Positions 37,677 through 46,522 are shown, counted from the stretch's first letter. The stretch: DNA of 64,000 nucleotides from Kaistia granuli DSM 23481 (GCF_000380505.1 NZ_AQYH01000019.1:153867-217866); one strand, 5' to 3'. A program made the numbers and translations. Notes: generated by a model from the sequence alone, not told the origin.

Positions 37677-38501
37677 ATGTCAGCTGTGAATTCCCGCGTC
37701 GTCGGCGAAGCCCTCGCCAGCTTCGATCCGCTGTGGTCCGACATGCGGGCGCAGGCCGAAGAGATCATGCGCGTCGAGCCGGCCCTGGCCAGTTTTGTCT
37801 ATGCGACCGTCCTCAATCATGGTCGTCTGGAAGACGCGGTCGCGCACCGGATCGCCGAGCGCCTGCATCACAGCGACCTGTCGGCGGAATTCATCCGCCA
37901 GGCTTTCGCCGAGGCGTTCGCGGCGGGGCCGGATATTGCCAATGCCATCCGCGTCGACATCCAGGCGGTCTATGATCGCGATCCCGCCTGCAATCGCGCC
38001 ATCGAGGCGGTGCTCTATTTCAAGGGCTTCCACGCAATCGAGACGCACCGGCTGGCCCATTGGCTGTGGCGGCAGGGACGCCGCGACTTCGCCTACTATC
38101 TGCAAAGCCGCTCATCCTCGGTCTTCCAGGTCGACATCAATCCGGCCGTGCCGATGGGCAAGGGCATCTTCCTCGACCACGCAACCGGCCTCGTCGTCGG
38201 CGAGACGGCCGAGATCGAGGACGACGTGTCGATCCTGCAGGGCGTGACGCTCGGGGGCACCGGCAAGGAAACCGGCGATCGCCATCCGAAGGTCCGGCAT
38301 GGCGTCCTGATCGGCGCCGGCGCCAAGATCCTCGGCAATATCGAGATCGGCCATTGCTCGCGCGTCGCCGCGGGCTCGGTCGTGTTGCATTCGGTTCCGC
38401 CGAACACGACGGTCGCGGGTGTGCCGGCCCGCGTGGTCGGCAAGGCGCCTTGCGCCGAGCCGGCGCGGATGATGGACCAGATCCTGCCGGATCAGGCATA
38501 A
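37677..38501 (+). CDS. cysE: Serine O-acetyltransferase
   Basis: First committed step of cysteine synthesis: acetyl-CoA + L-serine to O-acetylserine. The 274-residue protein has an N-terminal helical domain and the left-handed beta-helix with DIHP-type segment VDINPAVPMGKGIFLDHATG, HVVGET-like VVGETAEIEDDV, LGGTGKETGDRHPKV and the C-terminal GVPARVVGK. ATG 37677 follows AAGGAG by 6 nt; the ATG at 37656 has none. Followed by the DUF3126 gene 117 nt on. Confidence 0.95.
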   Translation: MSAVNSRVVGEALASFDPLWSDMRAQAEEIMRVEPALASFVYATVLNHGRLEDAVAHRIAERLHHSDLSAEFIRQAFAEAFAAGPDIANAIRVDIQAVYDRDPACNRAIEAVLYFKGFHAIETHRLAHWLWRQGRRDFAYYLQSRSSSVFQVDINPAVPMGKGIFLDHATGLVVGETAEIEDDVSILQGVTLGGTGKETGDRHPKVRHGVLIGAGAKILGNIEIGHCSRVAAGSVVLHSVPPNTTVAGVPARVVGKAPCAEPARMMDQILPDQA

Positions 38502-38618
38502 TAAGGCATCGTTTCGTGGGTTGTGGCGGCGCCGCTCGGGGCGGCGATGCGACGGTCGTGGTGCCTGACGGCGCTATGGCAATGCCCAGTTGTTCCCCCG
38601 ATTGACCAGGAGATCAAA

Positions 38619-38834
38619 TTGGATCGCAAAGAGGTCCAGAAGCTCGAGAGCTTCTTCCAGCGCCGCTTCAACTCGAAGGGCATCAGCATCCGTCCGCGTC
38701 CGCGCAAGGACGATTCCGCCGAGGTCTATTTCGGTGACGAGTTCGTCGGCGTTCTGTTCCGGGACGACGAAGAGGGCGAACTGTCCTACAATTTCACCAT
38801 GGCCATTCTCGACATCGATCTCGAGGAAGCCTGA
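38619..38834 (+). CDS. DUF3126 family protein (TTG start)
   Basis: 71-residue alphaproteobacterial protein of unknown function. The family begins MDRKEVQKLESFF and contains RPRKDDSAEVYFGDEFVGVL and SYNFTMAILDIDLEE, all present. The matching start codon is a TTG at 38619, with AGGAG 6 nt upstream, and there is no ATG at this point; the ATG at 38523 would add 32 unrelated residues. Small, soluble, mixed charge. Lies downstream of cysE on the same strand, possibly co-transcribed. Confidence 0.85.
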   Translation: MDRKEVQKLESFFQRRFNSKGISIRPRPRKDDSAEVYFGDEFVGVLFRDDEEGELSYNFTMAILDIDLEEA

Positions 38835-39012
38835 AGCGACGCCGGCGACACGTTGTCTCCCGGCTGAGACGTACCATGATTGGCGCCGGCTCCATGCGAG
38901 CGCCGGTCGTGGATACGACTGAACCGGATGCCCTTGCGTCCGGACCCGAAGGGCTCGGCGCCGCGTTCGGCCGGGCCTGCATCGCCCTCCTGCCGACGGA
39001 TCCGATCCCGCC

Positions 39013-39534
39013 ATGCCGATCCATGCCCTCGACGGTGTTTCCCCCGAACTGCCGCCGGAAGGCCGCTACTGGATCGCGCCCGATGCGCGCCTCATCGGCA
39101 AGGTGACGCTGGGCGACGAGGTCGGCATCTGGTTCGGCGCCGTATTGCGCGGCGACAATGAGCGCATCACGGTGGGCGCTCGCTCCAACATCCAGGAGCA
39201 CGCCGTGCTCCATACCGACATGGGATATCCGCTCGACATCGGCGAAGGCTGCACCATCGGCCATCGCGCCATTCTGCATGGCTGCACGATCGGGGCGAAC
39301 AGCCTGATCGGCATGGGCGCCATCGTCATGAATGGTGCCCGCATCGGCGCCAATTGCGTCATCGGTGCCGGCGCCCTGGTGCCGGAAGGCAAGGTCATCC
39401 CAGACGGCTCGCTGGCGGTCGGCATGCCGTCCAAGGTGATCCGCTCGCTGGACGAGGCGGCGTTCGCGCAGCTTCGGGCCGGCGCCGACCACTATGTCGA
39501 GAATTGGCGCCGCTACGCGACCGGCCTGCGGTAG
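39013..39534 (+). CDS. Gamma carbonic anhydrase family protein
   Basis: 173-residue left-handed beta-helix of hexapeptide repeats. Metal-ligand histidines H67 (AVLHTDM), H84 and H89 (IGHRAILHG) fit a gamma carbonic anhydrase trimer, as in YrdA/CaiE-like proteins. [20 protein letters not shown] is the family signature. Enzyme activity of this subgroup is often low or unproven. Lies after the DUF3126 gene by 178 nt. Confidence 0.92.
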   Translation: MPIHALDGVSPELPPEGRYWIAPDARLIGKVTLGDEVGIWFGAVLRGDNERITVGARSNIQEHAVLHTDMGYPLDIGEGCTIGHRAILHGCTIGANSLIGMGAIVMNGARIGANCVIGAGALVPEGKVIPDGSLAVGMPSKVIRSLDEAAFAQLRAGADHYVENWRRYATGLR

Positions 39535-39738
39535 ATCCGGGGCCTTTGCGATCCGGCATCTGCCTCGGCGGCGGACCCGGGGTTGGTCCGGCCGGGACCG
39601 CATCGCAGCTGCGGGCCGCGGCGCGATTGACGCCGCCTGAGCCGGGACTTCTCTTCTCTGGGAGTTTGGGAGCCATCCTTCGCCGCTCCGCCCGGGAGCG
39701 GGTACAGGCCTGGCTGGCACCGTGAGGTTGGCCTGCCT

Positions 39739-40353
39739 TTAGCGGCGGATGCTGCCGACCAGCGTCGGACGGTCGTCCTCGATCGAAACCCAGCGGCCTC
39801 TGTTGCGGTCGGACTGGCGCTTGAGGAACTGGTATTCGGTTTCGCCCCAGAGCTTGATCTTCGGCTCGAGATTGTCGAGCACCAGCTCGCCGCGATCGGT
39901 GCGGACGGTCAGGACCGCATGGCCTTCGCCATTGGTCTGGCGCACGACGGTGATCAGGAGGGCGCCTGCCGGCCAGCCGCTCTGGATCAGCTCGCGGCGC
40001 TTCAGCAGGACGAAGTCTTCGCAGTCGCCCTTACCATCTTCGGGGTAAGTCCAGTATTCCTGGCGACCATAGAGTTCTTCGTCGGTTACTGGCTCGATCG
40101 CAGTATTGACGTTGTCGTTGACGGCGATCAGCTCGTTCCAGCGCTTGACGGTGAGCTGGACGGGATCGCTGTTGCGCGTCGTCTCATTGCATTCTTCCGG
40201 CATCCGCGAGCACAGCTCGTGATGGCCGACCGGCTGGCTGGTTTTTCCCGTTATCCGCATGAAGGCGGCATGTTCCTGTGCGGAGGCACCCGCAACCAGG
40301 CCGAGGACCAGGGCAAGCCCGGCAATGATACTCGATACGCGTACAAACGACAT
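39739..40353 (-). CDS. Bacterial transglutaminase-like cysteine proteinase (BTLCP)
   Basis: 204-residue secreted protein with signal peptide 1-25 (AGASA|QE). Catalytic triad residues are C111 in GDCEDF, H145 in GHAVLTV and D160 in LDNLEP. BTLCP proteins are periplasmic proteases known from alphaproteobacteria and Pseudomonas (LapG relatives, which cleave adhesins). No LapD partner or large adhesin is in this window. A CtrA-type box lies about 120 bp upstream, so cell-cycle control is possible. Confidence 0.9.
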   Translation of the reverse strand: MSFVRVSSIIAGLALVLGLVAGASAQEHAAFMRITGKTSQPVGHHELCSRMPEECNETTRNSDPVQLTVKRWNELIAVNDNVNTAIEPVTDEELYGRQEYWTYPEDGKGDCEDFVLLKRRELIQSGWPAGALLITVVRQTNGEGHAVLTVRTDRGELVLDNLEPKIKLWGETEYQFLKRQSDRNRGRWVSIEDDRPTLVGSIRR

Positions 40354-40733
40354 AGAACCCGTCCTCTTGTCTGAGGAAGACTATGCCATATAGACTTTTA
40401 CTCCGATCTAAGCCAAGCGCGATGTTTCTAATCGACTTCTCGTCAATTTATAATCGCAATTTAAGCTTTGGTTTAATGAACGATTAACCATTTGACCTTG
40501 GGCGATTGTCCATCCCTGGGAGACAGTCCCGATCCGGTCGGTCACCTCAAATGGCGGAAATGCTGGATTCATGACGCCCCTGTGGTGGCGTCGCCACAGC
40601 ATGGTGAATAAATTGTGAATAATCGGCGCCAGCCTGCCGGGATCGGCACCTGCAAGGGGCGTGGGCGAGGCTCGGGGCGAGGTTGTCCTCGCAGGGGCGT
40701 TTCGAGGAAGGTCTTCCGGCGTCGATCCGTGGA
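40354..40733. other. 380-bp intergenic region with AT-rich promoter zone
   Basis: No gene is supported here. The part at 40380-40500 is markedly AT-rich and contains the CtrA-like site and probably the promoter of the BTLCP gene. The part nearer 40734 is GC-rich and unremarkable. Confidence 0.5.
40473..40488. promoter_or_regulatory. Putative CtrA box (TTAA-N7-TTAAC)
   Basis: TTAATGAACGATTAAC matches the full CtrA consensus TTAA-N7-TTAAC at every fixed base. It lies 120 bp upstream of the BTLCP protease gene on the minus strand. Confidence 0.65.
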
Positions 40734-41324
40734 CTAGCGTTTGCCGCCGTCGAGCACAACCAGATGCGGGCGCGGGCTGGCGGCCGGAACCGGTGTCGCG
40801 GCCACGGCGGTGGGCGGGGAGAGCCACGTCGCCTCGGGCGTGATGCGGCCGGCCTGCGCGATCGTCTGGCGAGCGAGGGGATGCAGGCCGAGCCAGTAGG
40901 GCCGTTCGAGCGGCACGATCAGGCCGAGAATGCGATCGATGGCGGCGCCGTGCTGGCGCATGGGCAGGAGCAGCATTTCCGCCGCCAGCGACTGGCCGCG
41001 GTCATTGCGGCAATCGAGGCGGAACTCGATGGCGGCGGCCTCCGCCGTGATGGAGCGCAGCAGCGATGCCATGTTTGGCCCGTCTGTGCCGAGCCAGAGC
41101 GAGCGGAAGTCCTCGCCGGTGAGTTCGCGGCCGACGCTGGCGCAGAGGCGCGTGCCGGCGAGGCGGAACGGGAAGCGTCCATCGGCCGAGGCTTCCAGGA
41201 TGAAGATGTCGCCGAGCAGGGGGCTGATCGGGCCGGGCTCGATGGCGCTGCGTCGCGGCGCCGGTGCCGCGCCGCGCTGGCGGGCCCAGTAGCCGTAGAG
41301 CGCCGCGGTCGATGGATGCTGCAT
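40734..41324 (-). CDS. PAS domain-containing protein (PAS_5 / PF07310 type)
   Basis: 196-residue protein of the alphaproteobacterial PAS_5 family. The PAS-like core runs from about residue 8 (LYGYWARQRG) to 140 with ISPLLGDIFILEA, FRLAGTRLCASVGRELTG and LLLPMRQHGAAIDRILGLIVPLE. The C-terminal 50 residues are Pro/Ala-rich. Members are often linked to cell-cycle or envelope regulation, but the function is undefined. No enzymatic output domain is attached. AGG lies 7 nt before the ATG. Confidence 0.85.
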   Translation of the reverse strand: MQHPSTAALYGYWARQRGAAPAPRRSAIEPGPISPLLGDIFILEASADGRFPFRLAGTRLCASVGRELTGEDFRSLWLGTDGPNMASLLRSITAEAAAIEFRLDCRNDRGQSLAAEMLLLPMRQHGAAIDRILGLIVPLERPYWLGLHPLARQTIAQAGRITPEATWLSPPTAVAATPVPAASPRPHLVVLDGGKR

Positions 41325-41677
41325 TGCGCCTACTTGTTCTGTCGGTTCGTTCCGTCCCGAAAGGAAATGCGACGGCGCAACGGGCTCTCGCTGCCGCTAT
41401 GTTAAGGCGCTCATAGCACGTGACCGGATCGCCCGGGCGATTCCCTTGGGTTAGGGTTACGCACAGGTTGAAGATAATTTGAGATTGCACTGAATTTTGA
41501 AGCGTGACATTTTACCTCTCGTTCACGGGGCGTCTTATGCCGGGGGGCTAGACGGGGCGTGACGAAGGCCGTCCGTGCGTGCCCATTGAGAAGCGCGCCG
41601 GACGGCCGACTTGTTTTCGGCCCCAGCCCGTCATCGATCCGCTTGCGCCGCCATCGCCTCCCGACTATGCCGATGGA
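41325..41677. other. 353-bp divergent intergenic region
   Basis: Lies between the PAS_5 gene and the rhomboid gene and must hold both promoters. It is AT-richer around 41440-41520. A GTG at 41579 in frame with the rhomboid gene could shorten it. No repeat or RNA was recognised. Confidence 0.45.
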
Positions 41678-42418
41678 ATGAGCCCGAGAAGCGAACGTGC
41701 GGCGCGCGAGCCGGTATTCAACTTGCCTGTCGTGATCATTGCCTCGCTGGCGGTGCTGGCGATCGTCCACATCGTCCGCGTCTATGTGCTGTCGGAAGAG
41801 CAGGCGAGCTGGCTAATCGCCACCTTCGCCTTCATTCCGATCCGGCTGACGGGCCCGGCCATTCCCGGCTTCTACTGGCCGGGCGGCCTTGCCGGCGATG
41901 TATGGACCTTCTTCAGCTACGCCTTCCTGCATGGCGACTGGATGCACTACGCCGTCAACGGCCTGTGGCTGGCCGCGTTCGGAACGCCGCTGGCGCGCCG
42001 TTTCGGCACTGTGCGCTTCCTGCTGTTCTCGCTGCTGGGTGCGGCGGCCGGAGCGGCGGCCCATCTCCTTCTCTATCCGTCCGGCACCTCGCCGCTGATC
42101 GGCGCCTCGGCGGCGATCTCGGCCCAGATGGCGGCCTCGGCCCGCTTCGCCTTCTCCGCCGGCGGCAGGCTCGGCGGCGGCATCGTTCGCAGCGACGCCG
42201 ATTTCCGTCCGGCGCTGTCGGCGATCGACATGCTGCGCGACCGGCGCATTGTCGCCTTCCTCGGCGTCTGGTTCGTCTTCAACCTGGTGTTCGGTCTGGT
42301 CTTTACGCCGCCGGGCGTGACGACCAGCTCGATCGCCTGGGAAGCGCATCTGGGCGGCTTCCTGTTCGGCCTTCTGGCCTTTCCCTGGTTCGATCCCGTC
42401 GGCAGGGCGCGCCGCTAG
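41678..42418 (+). CDS. Rhomboid family intramembrane serine protease
   Basis: 246-residue membrane protein with about six to seven helices. The rhomboid features are FSYAFLHGDWMHYAVNGLWLAAFG (helix 2 His/Asn region), the catalytic serine in IGASAAIS and catalytic histidine in WEAHLGGFLFG. The usual GxSG is GASA here, with Ala replacing the glycine after the serine. ATG 41678 fits homologues that begin shortly before REPVFNLP; a GTG start at 41579 would add 33 residues. Confidence 0.88.
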   Translation: MSPRSERAAREPVFNLPVVIIASLAVLAIVHIVRVYVLSEEQASWLIATFAFIPIRLTGPAIPGFYWPGGLAGDVWTFFSYAFLHGDWMHYAVNGLWLAAFGTPLARRFGTVRFLLFSLLGAAAGAAAHLLLYPSGTSPLIGASAAISAQMAASARFAFSAGGRLGGGIVRSDADFRPALSAIDMLRDRRIVAFLGVWFVFNLVFGLVFTPPGVTTSSIAWEAHLGGFLFGLLAFPWFDPVGRARR

Positions 42419-42596
42419 TCCTGTCGGCGGCGCTTCGCCGCCACGACCAGCCTCGCCTTGCAAACGAGAACCTCCGGCCTCATCATCGCAAGGATTGGAA
42501 GGTCCGCGAGTTCAGGGTCGCGGCCTCAGGCCTTGGGGTTCGGACTGGTCCACCTCGAAGAGCGGCCGGCCCCGTTTGCACAGGGAGCCGATGTCA

Positions 42597-43025
42597 ATGA
42601 CAGTAGCTGCCATTCTGACCCGGAAGGGGCGGGACGTTGTGACCGTCTCGGCCGATCTCAGCATCACCACGGTAGTCCAGATGCTGGCCGAGCACCGGAT
42701 CGGTGCCGTGGTCGTCACCGACAGCGCGAAGCGCATCATCGGCATCGTGTCCGAGCGCGATGTCGTCCGCGCGCTCGCCCGCGGCCCGGATACGCTGGGC
42801 GGCACGGTCTCGAGCATCATGACGACGAAGGTCGTCACCTGCACCGACCGCGACACGATCAACGACGTGATGACCCGGATGACCGAGGGGCGCTTCCGCC
42901 ACCTGCCCGTCGTCGAGGACGACAGGCTGGCCGGCATCGTCTCGATCGGCGACGTCGTCAAGGCGCGGATCGAGCAGGTCGAACGCGAAGCCGACGAGAT
43001 GCGGGCCTATATCGCGACGGCTTGA
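42597..43025 (+). CDS. CBS domain-containing protein
   Basis: 142-residue protein consisting of two CBS motifs (about 10-60 and 72-125) that together form a Bateman module binding adenine nucleotides. Typical strings are ITTVVQMLAEHRIGAVVVTD, GIVSERDVVRAL and FRHLPVVEDDRLAGIVSIGD. ATG 42597 has GGGAG 9 nt upstream; ATG 42591 is too close to it. Stand-alone proteins like this regulate enzymes or channels in response to energy state; the partner is unknown. Confidence 0.92.
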   Translation: MTVAAILTRKGRDVVTVSADLSITTVVQMLAEHRIGAVVVTDSAKRIIGIVSERDVVRALARGPDTLGGTVSSIMTTKVVTCTDRDTINDVMTRMTEGRFRHLPVVEDDRLAGIVSIGDVVKARIEQVEREADEMRAYIATA

Positions 43026-43055
43026 GCGCCGTCGCTTGCCAATGCGCCCAAGGCG

Positions 43056-43529
43056 TCAGCCGCCATAGACCGCCTTGGGGTCGAACAGCGGCACGTCGCC
43101 CGTGAAGTCGAGCTGCAGCGCCGGCGTGACCTTCTGGCCGACCGGGACGGTCCGGTAGAAGCAGCCCTTGCGGCCGGTGTGACAGTTCGCGCCCGTGCCG
43201 GCGGTCGAGACCTTGATCCAGACGGCGTCCTGGTCGCAATCGATCCGCAATTCCCGGACGGTCTGGGCATGGCCGCTCGTCGCGCCCTTGTGCCAGAGCT
43301 CTTGGCGCGACCGGCTCCAGTACCAGCCTTCGCCCGTCTCGATTGTCCTGGCGAGCGCCTCGGCGTTCATCCAGGCGAGCATGACGACATCGCCCGTCTC
43401 GAAATCCGTGACGACAGCCGCGATCAGGCCATCGGCGCCGAAGCGCGGCATCAGCGTCGTGCCTTCCTCTACTTCGGCATGCGAGCCGGGGGTGGCGAAG
43501 CGGGGCGGGGTCGGATCGGTCATGGTCAT
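43056..43529 (-). CDS. hisI: Phosphoribosyl-AMP cyclohydrolase
   Basis: Third step of histidine biosynthesis, opening the adenine ring of PR-AMP. The 157-residue protein is the cyclohydrolase alone, without the HisE domain found in the enterobacterial fusion. Zinc and magnesium ligands lie in the DCDQDAVW segment and in GANCHTGRKGCFYR; WMNAEAL and GEGWYWSRSRQELWHKGATSG are family marks. GGAG lies 6 nt before ATG 43529. Upstream of it on the same strand is folE. Confidence 0.95.
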   Translation of the reverse strand: MTMTDPTPPRFATPGSHAEVEEGTTLMPRFGADGLIAAVVTDFETGDVVMLAWMNAEALARTIETGEGWYWSRSRQELWHKGATSGHAQTVRELRIDCDQDAVWIKVSTAGTGANCHTGRKGCFYRTVPVGQKVTPALQLDFTGDVPLFDPKAVYGG

Positions 43530-43642
43530 CTGGATCTCCGGCTGTCGGTCTCGCCATAGCGCCGGCGCGGCGACGGGAAAAGGGTAGAGCCGGCCGCGAG
43601 GCCGGATCTGTCAGGGGAGGTCGCGTTCAGCGCCGAACCGGC

Positions 43643-44269
43643 TCAGCGACCCTGTACCAGGGCGAGGAACCGGGCGCGCTCGGCCGCTTCCTTGTGGAAG
43701 ATGCCGGTGAAGCTCGTGGTGATGGTGGAGACCCCCGATTTATGGGCGCCGCGCATCGACACGCAATGGTGCTCGGCCTCGACCATCACGGCGACGCCGC
43801 GCGGGGCGAGACCCTTGTCGACGGCCTGGGCGATCTGGTTGGTCAGCCGCTCCTGCATCTGCAGCCGGCGCGCGAAGATGTCGACTACCCGGGCGAGCTT
43901 CGACAGGCCAACCACGCCGCCCTTCGGGTAATAGGCGATATGGGCCTTGCCGATGAACGGCACCATGTGGTGCTCGCAATGCGAGAAGAAGGGGATGTCG
44001 CGGACGAGGACGATGTCGTCATAGCCCCCCGCCTCGTCGAAGACGCGGTCGAGCGTTTCGGCGGCATCCTCGTGATAGCCCCGGTAGAATTCGCCGAATG
44101 CCTTCGCCACGCGCTTCGGCGTGTCGATCAGGCCTTCGCGCGCCGGGTCGTCGCCCGCCCAGGCGATCAGCGTGCGGACGGCAGCCTCCGCCTCCTCGCG
44201 GCTGGGGCGGCGCGGGGCGTGGCTGTGTCCCGTCGCATCGATCTTCGCCTGAGGGCTCTTGGCATCCAT
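43643..44269 (-). CDS. folE: GTP cyclohydrolase I
   Basis: Converts GTP to 7,8-dihydroneopterin triphosphate, the first step of folate synthesis. The 208-residue product has the zinc ligands C98, H101 ([10 protein letters not shown]) and C169 (HHCVSMRG), and the TNQIAQAV and [10 protein letters not shown] segments. The ~25-residue N-terminal extension is variable in the family. Divergent from the NifU-like gene. Other folate-related genes in the window are folD and purU. Confidence 0.96.
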   Translation of the reverse strand: MDAKSPQAKIDATGHSHAPRRPSREEAEAAVRTLIAWAGDDPAREGLIDTPKRVAKAFGEFYRGYHEDAAETLDRVFDEAGGYDDIVLVRDIPFFSHCEHHMVPFIGKAHIAYYPKGGVVGLSKLARVVDIFARRLQMQERLTNQIAQAVDKGLAPRGVAVMVEAEHHCVSMRGAHKSGVSTITTSFTGIFHKEAAERARFLALVQGR

Positions 44270-44442
44270 GGTGTTACTCCATACTGGTCACGACCGACCC
44301 GGTCGCGATCCGGCGTGATCGCGGTCTGATCCTGCGGGTCCGATCGGGGTCGAAGGCGCGACCGCGATGTGACTGCTTGGCCGCACTCCTACTATCTGGT
44401 CCGTCCGCTGGCGAGTTTCTATATTGGCGGCAGGAGGTCGCA

Positions 44443-44895
44443 ATGATCGACGACATCTATAATGCGCGAATCCTGGAATTCGCCGGCAATATTCCCCGCA
44501 TCGGACAGCTTGACCATCCGGATGCGAGCGCGACGGCGCATTCGAAGCTCTGTGGCTCGACGGTCACCGTTCATCTGGCGATGGAAGGCGATGTCGTCAG
44601 CGACTTTGCGCATGAGGTCCGCGCCTGCGCGCTCGGCCAGGCCACGTCTTCGATCATGGCGCGGCACATCGTCGGCGCCGGGGCGGACGAACTCCGGCGC
44701 CTGCGCGAGACGATGCTGCGCATGCTGAAGGAGGGCGGCCCGCCGCCCGAAGGTCGCTTCGCCGATCTCCGGTTTCTGGAGCCGGTGCGCGCCTATAAGG
44801 CTCGCCATGCCTCGACCATGCTGACCTTCGACGCCGTCGTCGATGCGATCGGCCAGATCGAGGCGCGGCGGGAGGCGGCGCTGGCCGCGGGGTGA
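44443..44895 (+). CDS. Iron-sulfur cluster assembly scaffold protein (NifU N-terminal/IscU-like)
   Basis: 150-residue IscU/SufU-fold protein. Two of the three canonical ligands are present, C37 in KLCGSTV and C62 in RACALGQATSS, but the third Cys is replaced by histidine (H122 in YKARHAST). This variant is common in alphaproteobacteria next to yidD and may not be a classical scaffold. A strong ribosome site AGGAGG lies 5 nt before ATG 44443. Followed by a small secreted protein gene and yidD on the same strand. Confidence 0.88.
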   Translation: MIDDIYNARILEFAGNIPRIGQLDHPDASATAHSKLCGSTVTVHLAMEGDVVSDFAHEVRACALGQATSSIMARHIVGAGADELRRLRETMLRMLKEGGPPPEGRFADLRFLEPVRAYKARHASTMLTFDAVVDAIGQIEARREAALAAG

Positions 44896-44941
44896 CATGC
44901 GGTGCCGGATCGGCCGGCGCCGCAGCGGAAAGGTGAAGAGC

Positions 44942-45241
44942 ATGATGGCATTCCTTCATTCCCGCCTCGTGCCGGCGGCAGCGGGCGTGTTGATCGCGAC
45001 GGCGCTCGGCGTCGGATCGGCGCTGGCGCTGTCGGCCGACGCGCAGACGATCGTCGATCAGGTCAAGGCGACGACACCGAACCTGAAGCCGGTCTGTTCC
45101 GATCGGGGGCAACTGACCAAGGCGGTAACCGCAGCGACGATCGCGCTGGCGGAAGCGAAGAAGATCAATGGCGACCACGCGGTGGCGCGCGCCGCGGGCC
45201 AGGAGGCCGGACGTTATCTGTACTTGCACTGCTCATCGTGA
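44942..45241 (+). CDS. Small secreted hypothetical protein
   Basis: 99-residue protein with a signal peptide (about 1-30, ending SALA|LSAD) and a mature part of about 69 residues that looks helical (VTAATIALAEAKKING). Two cysteines, one near residue 46 (KPVCSDRG) and one three residues from the C terminus (LHCSS), could form a disulfide in the periplasm. No family recognised. Sits between the NifU-like gene and yidD, with 46 nt and 25 nt gaps, so probably in one operon. ATG 44942 or 44945. Confidence 0.68.
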   Translation: MMAFLHSRLVPAAAGVLIATALGVGSALALSADAQTIVDQVKATTPNLKPVCSDRGQLTKAVTAATIALAEAKKINGDHAVARAAGQEAGRYLYLHCSS

Positions 45242-45266
45242 CAGGACCGTCTGCGACGCCGGGTCG

Positions 45267-45626
45267 GTGAACCAGCCTGCCGTCGAGGGCGCGCGGGCAG
45301 GGCGGCTGACGATCGGCCGATGGCCGGGTCTCGCGGGCATCGGCCTGATCCGGCTCTACAAGCTGACGCTGTCGCCCTTCATCGGCCAATCCTGCCGCTA
45401 TCTGCCGACCTGCTCCAGCTATGGCGAAGAGGCGATCCGTCGCTACGGCCTGTGGGCCGGTGGCTGGATCACCCTCGCTCGCTTCCAGCGTTGCGGGCCG
45501 TTCGGCGCTTCCGGCTATGACCCGGTGCCCGAACGCCTGGCACCAGATGCCGCGTGGTACCGGCCGTGGCGCTATGGCCGATGGACGGGGCGCCACATCG
45601 ATCCGAACACCCGACTGGACGGCTAG
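45267..45626 (+). CDS. yidD: Membrane protein insertion efficiency factor YidD
   Basis: Small membrane-associated protein that helps YidC insert inner-membrane proteins. The 119-residue product has the invariant core RLYKLTLSPFIGQSCRYLPTCSSYGEEAIRRYG followed by GWITLARFQRC, quoted here as 20-residue or shorter parts: LYKLTLSPFIG, CRYLPTCSSY, EEAIRRYG. The start is a GTG at 45267, giving the usual length; an ATG at 45168 overlaps the preceding gene and adds 33 unlikely residues. The C-terminal 35 residues are a family-variable tail. Confidence 0.9.
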   Translation: MNQPAVEGARAGRLTIGRWPGLAGIGLIRLYKLTLSPFIGQSCRYLPTCSSYGEEAIRRYGLWAGGWITLARFQRCGPFGASGYDPVPERLAPDAAWYRPWRYGRWTGRHIDPNTRLDG

Positions 45627-45631
45627 ACCAG

Positions 45632-46522
45632 CTATTCGGCCGGCACCGTGCCGTACGGCAGGGCCGCACTGACGATCCAGGCGCGGAACGAGCGCATCGC
45701 CGGCGTCGGCGTCGAGGATTTGAGCCAGGTCAGCCAGTAGCTGCCATTCGTGACGGAAATCTCGAACGGCTGCTGGATGGTGCCGGCGCCCAGCTGGCGG
45801 CGGAACATCAGCGGTGGCGCCAGCGCCACGCCGGCGCCGAGGATCGCCGCCTCGACCATCGTTCGCGAGGAATCGAAGACAGGCCCCTTCACGGCCGGCG
45901 CGGTGACGCCGGCAGCGGCGAACCAGCTCGGCCATTCGTCGGCCCGGTAGGAGCGCAGCAGCGTCTCGCCGTGAAGATCCGCGGGCTTGGCCAGGCGCTC
46001 GGCGATTTCCGGCAGGCAGAGGACGGAGAGGGGGGCCGCGAACAGTCGTTCTGCTTCCGTGCTGTGCCAGGCGCCGTCACCGAAGCGGATGGCGAAATCC
46101 AGCCCCTCGGCGGCGATGTCGACGCGGTTGTTGTTGGTAGAGAGGCGGATGTCGATGAAGGGATGGGCGAGCTTGAAGGCTGGCAGCCGTTCGATCAGCC
46201 AGCCGACGGCGAAGGTCCCGACCGCGCCGACATTCAGCACCTCGCGGACATGGCCGCCCTCGAACTGCTCCAGCACGCCGGCGATGCGGTCGAAGGATTC
46301 ACGCAGCGCCGGCAGCAGGGCCTGTCCCTCGTCCGTCAAAGCGAGGCCGCGCGGCAAGCGGCGGAACAGCGGAGAGCCCAGCCTCGCCTCGAGCGACTTG
46401 ACCTGATGGCTGACGGCCGCCTGCGTGACGGCGAGTTCGATGGCGGCGCGAGTGAAGCTCAGATGCCTGGCCGACGCCTCGAAAGCCTTCAGCGCGTTCA
46501 GCGGCAGATGCGGACGAACCAT
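45632..46522 (-). CDS. ampR: LysR-family regulator, AmpR type
   Basis: 296-residue regulator matching AmpR along its whole length: N terminus LPLNALKAFEASARHLSFTR, then RAAIELAVTQAAVSHQVKSL, the effector-domain segments NNRVDIAAEGLDFAIRFGDG and LRSYRADEWPSWFAAAG, and the C-terminal SYWLTWLKSSTPTPAMRSF. AmpR senses muropeptide breakdown products and switches between repressing and activating a divergent beta-lactamase gene. Here the divergent neighbour, 103 bp away, is a class D beta-lactamase, so the functional pairing is preserved although the classical partner is class C. Confidence 0.92.
   Translation of the reverse strand: MVRPHLPLNALKAFEASARHLSFTRAAIELAVTQAAVSHQVKSLEARLGSPLFRRLPRGLALTDEGQALLPALRESFDRIAGVLEQFEGGHVREVLNVGAVGTFAVGWLIERLPAFKLAHPFIDIRLSTNNNRVDIAAEGLDFAIRFGDGAWHSTEAERLFAAPLSVLCLPEIAERLAKPADLHGETLLRSYRADEWPSWFAAAGVTAPAVKGPVFDSSRTMVEAAILGAGVALAPPLMFRRQLGAGTIQQPFEISVTNGSYWLTWLKSSTPTPAMRSFRAWIVSAALPYGTVPAE

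Noticed and set aside
45168..45266. ATG at 45168 as yidD start
   Set aside because: It would overlap the secreted-protein gene by 74 nt and add residues unlike YidD; the GTG at 45267 gives normal length.
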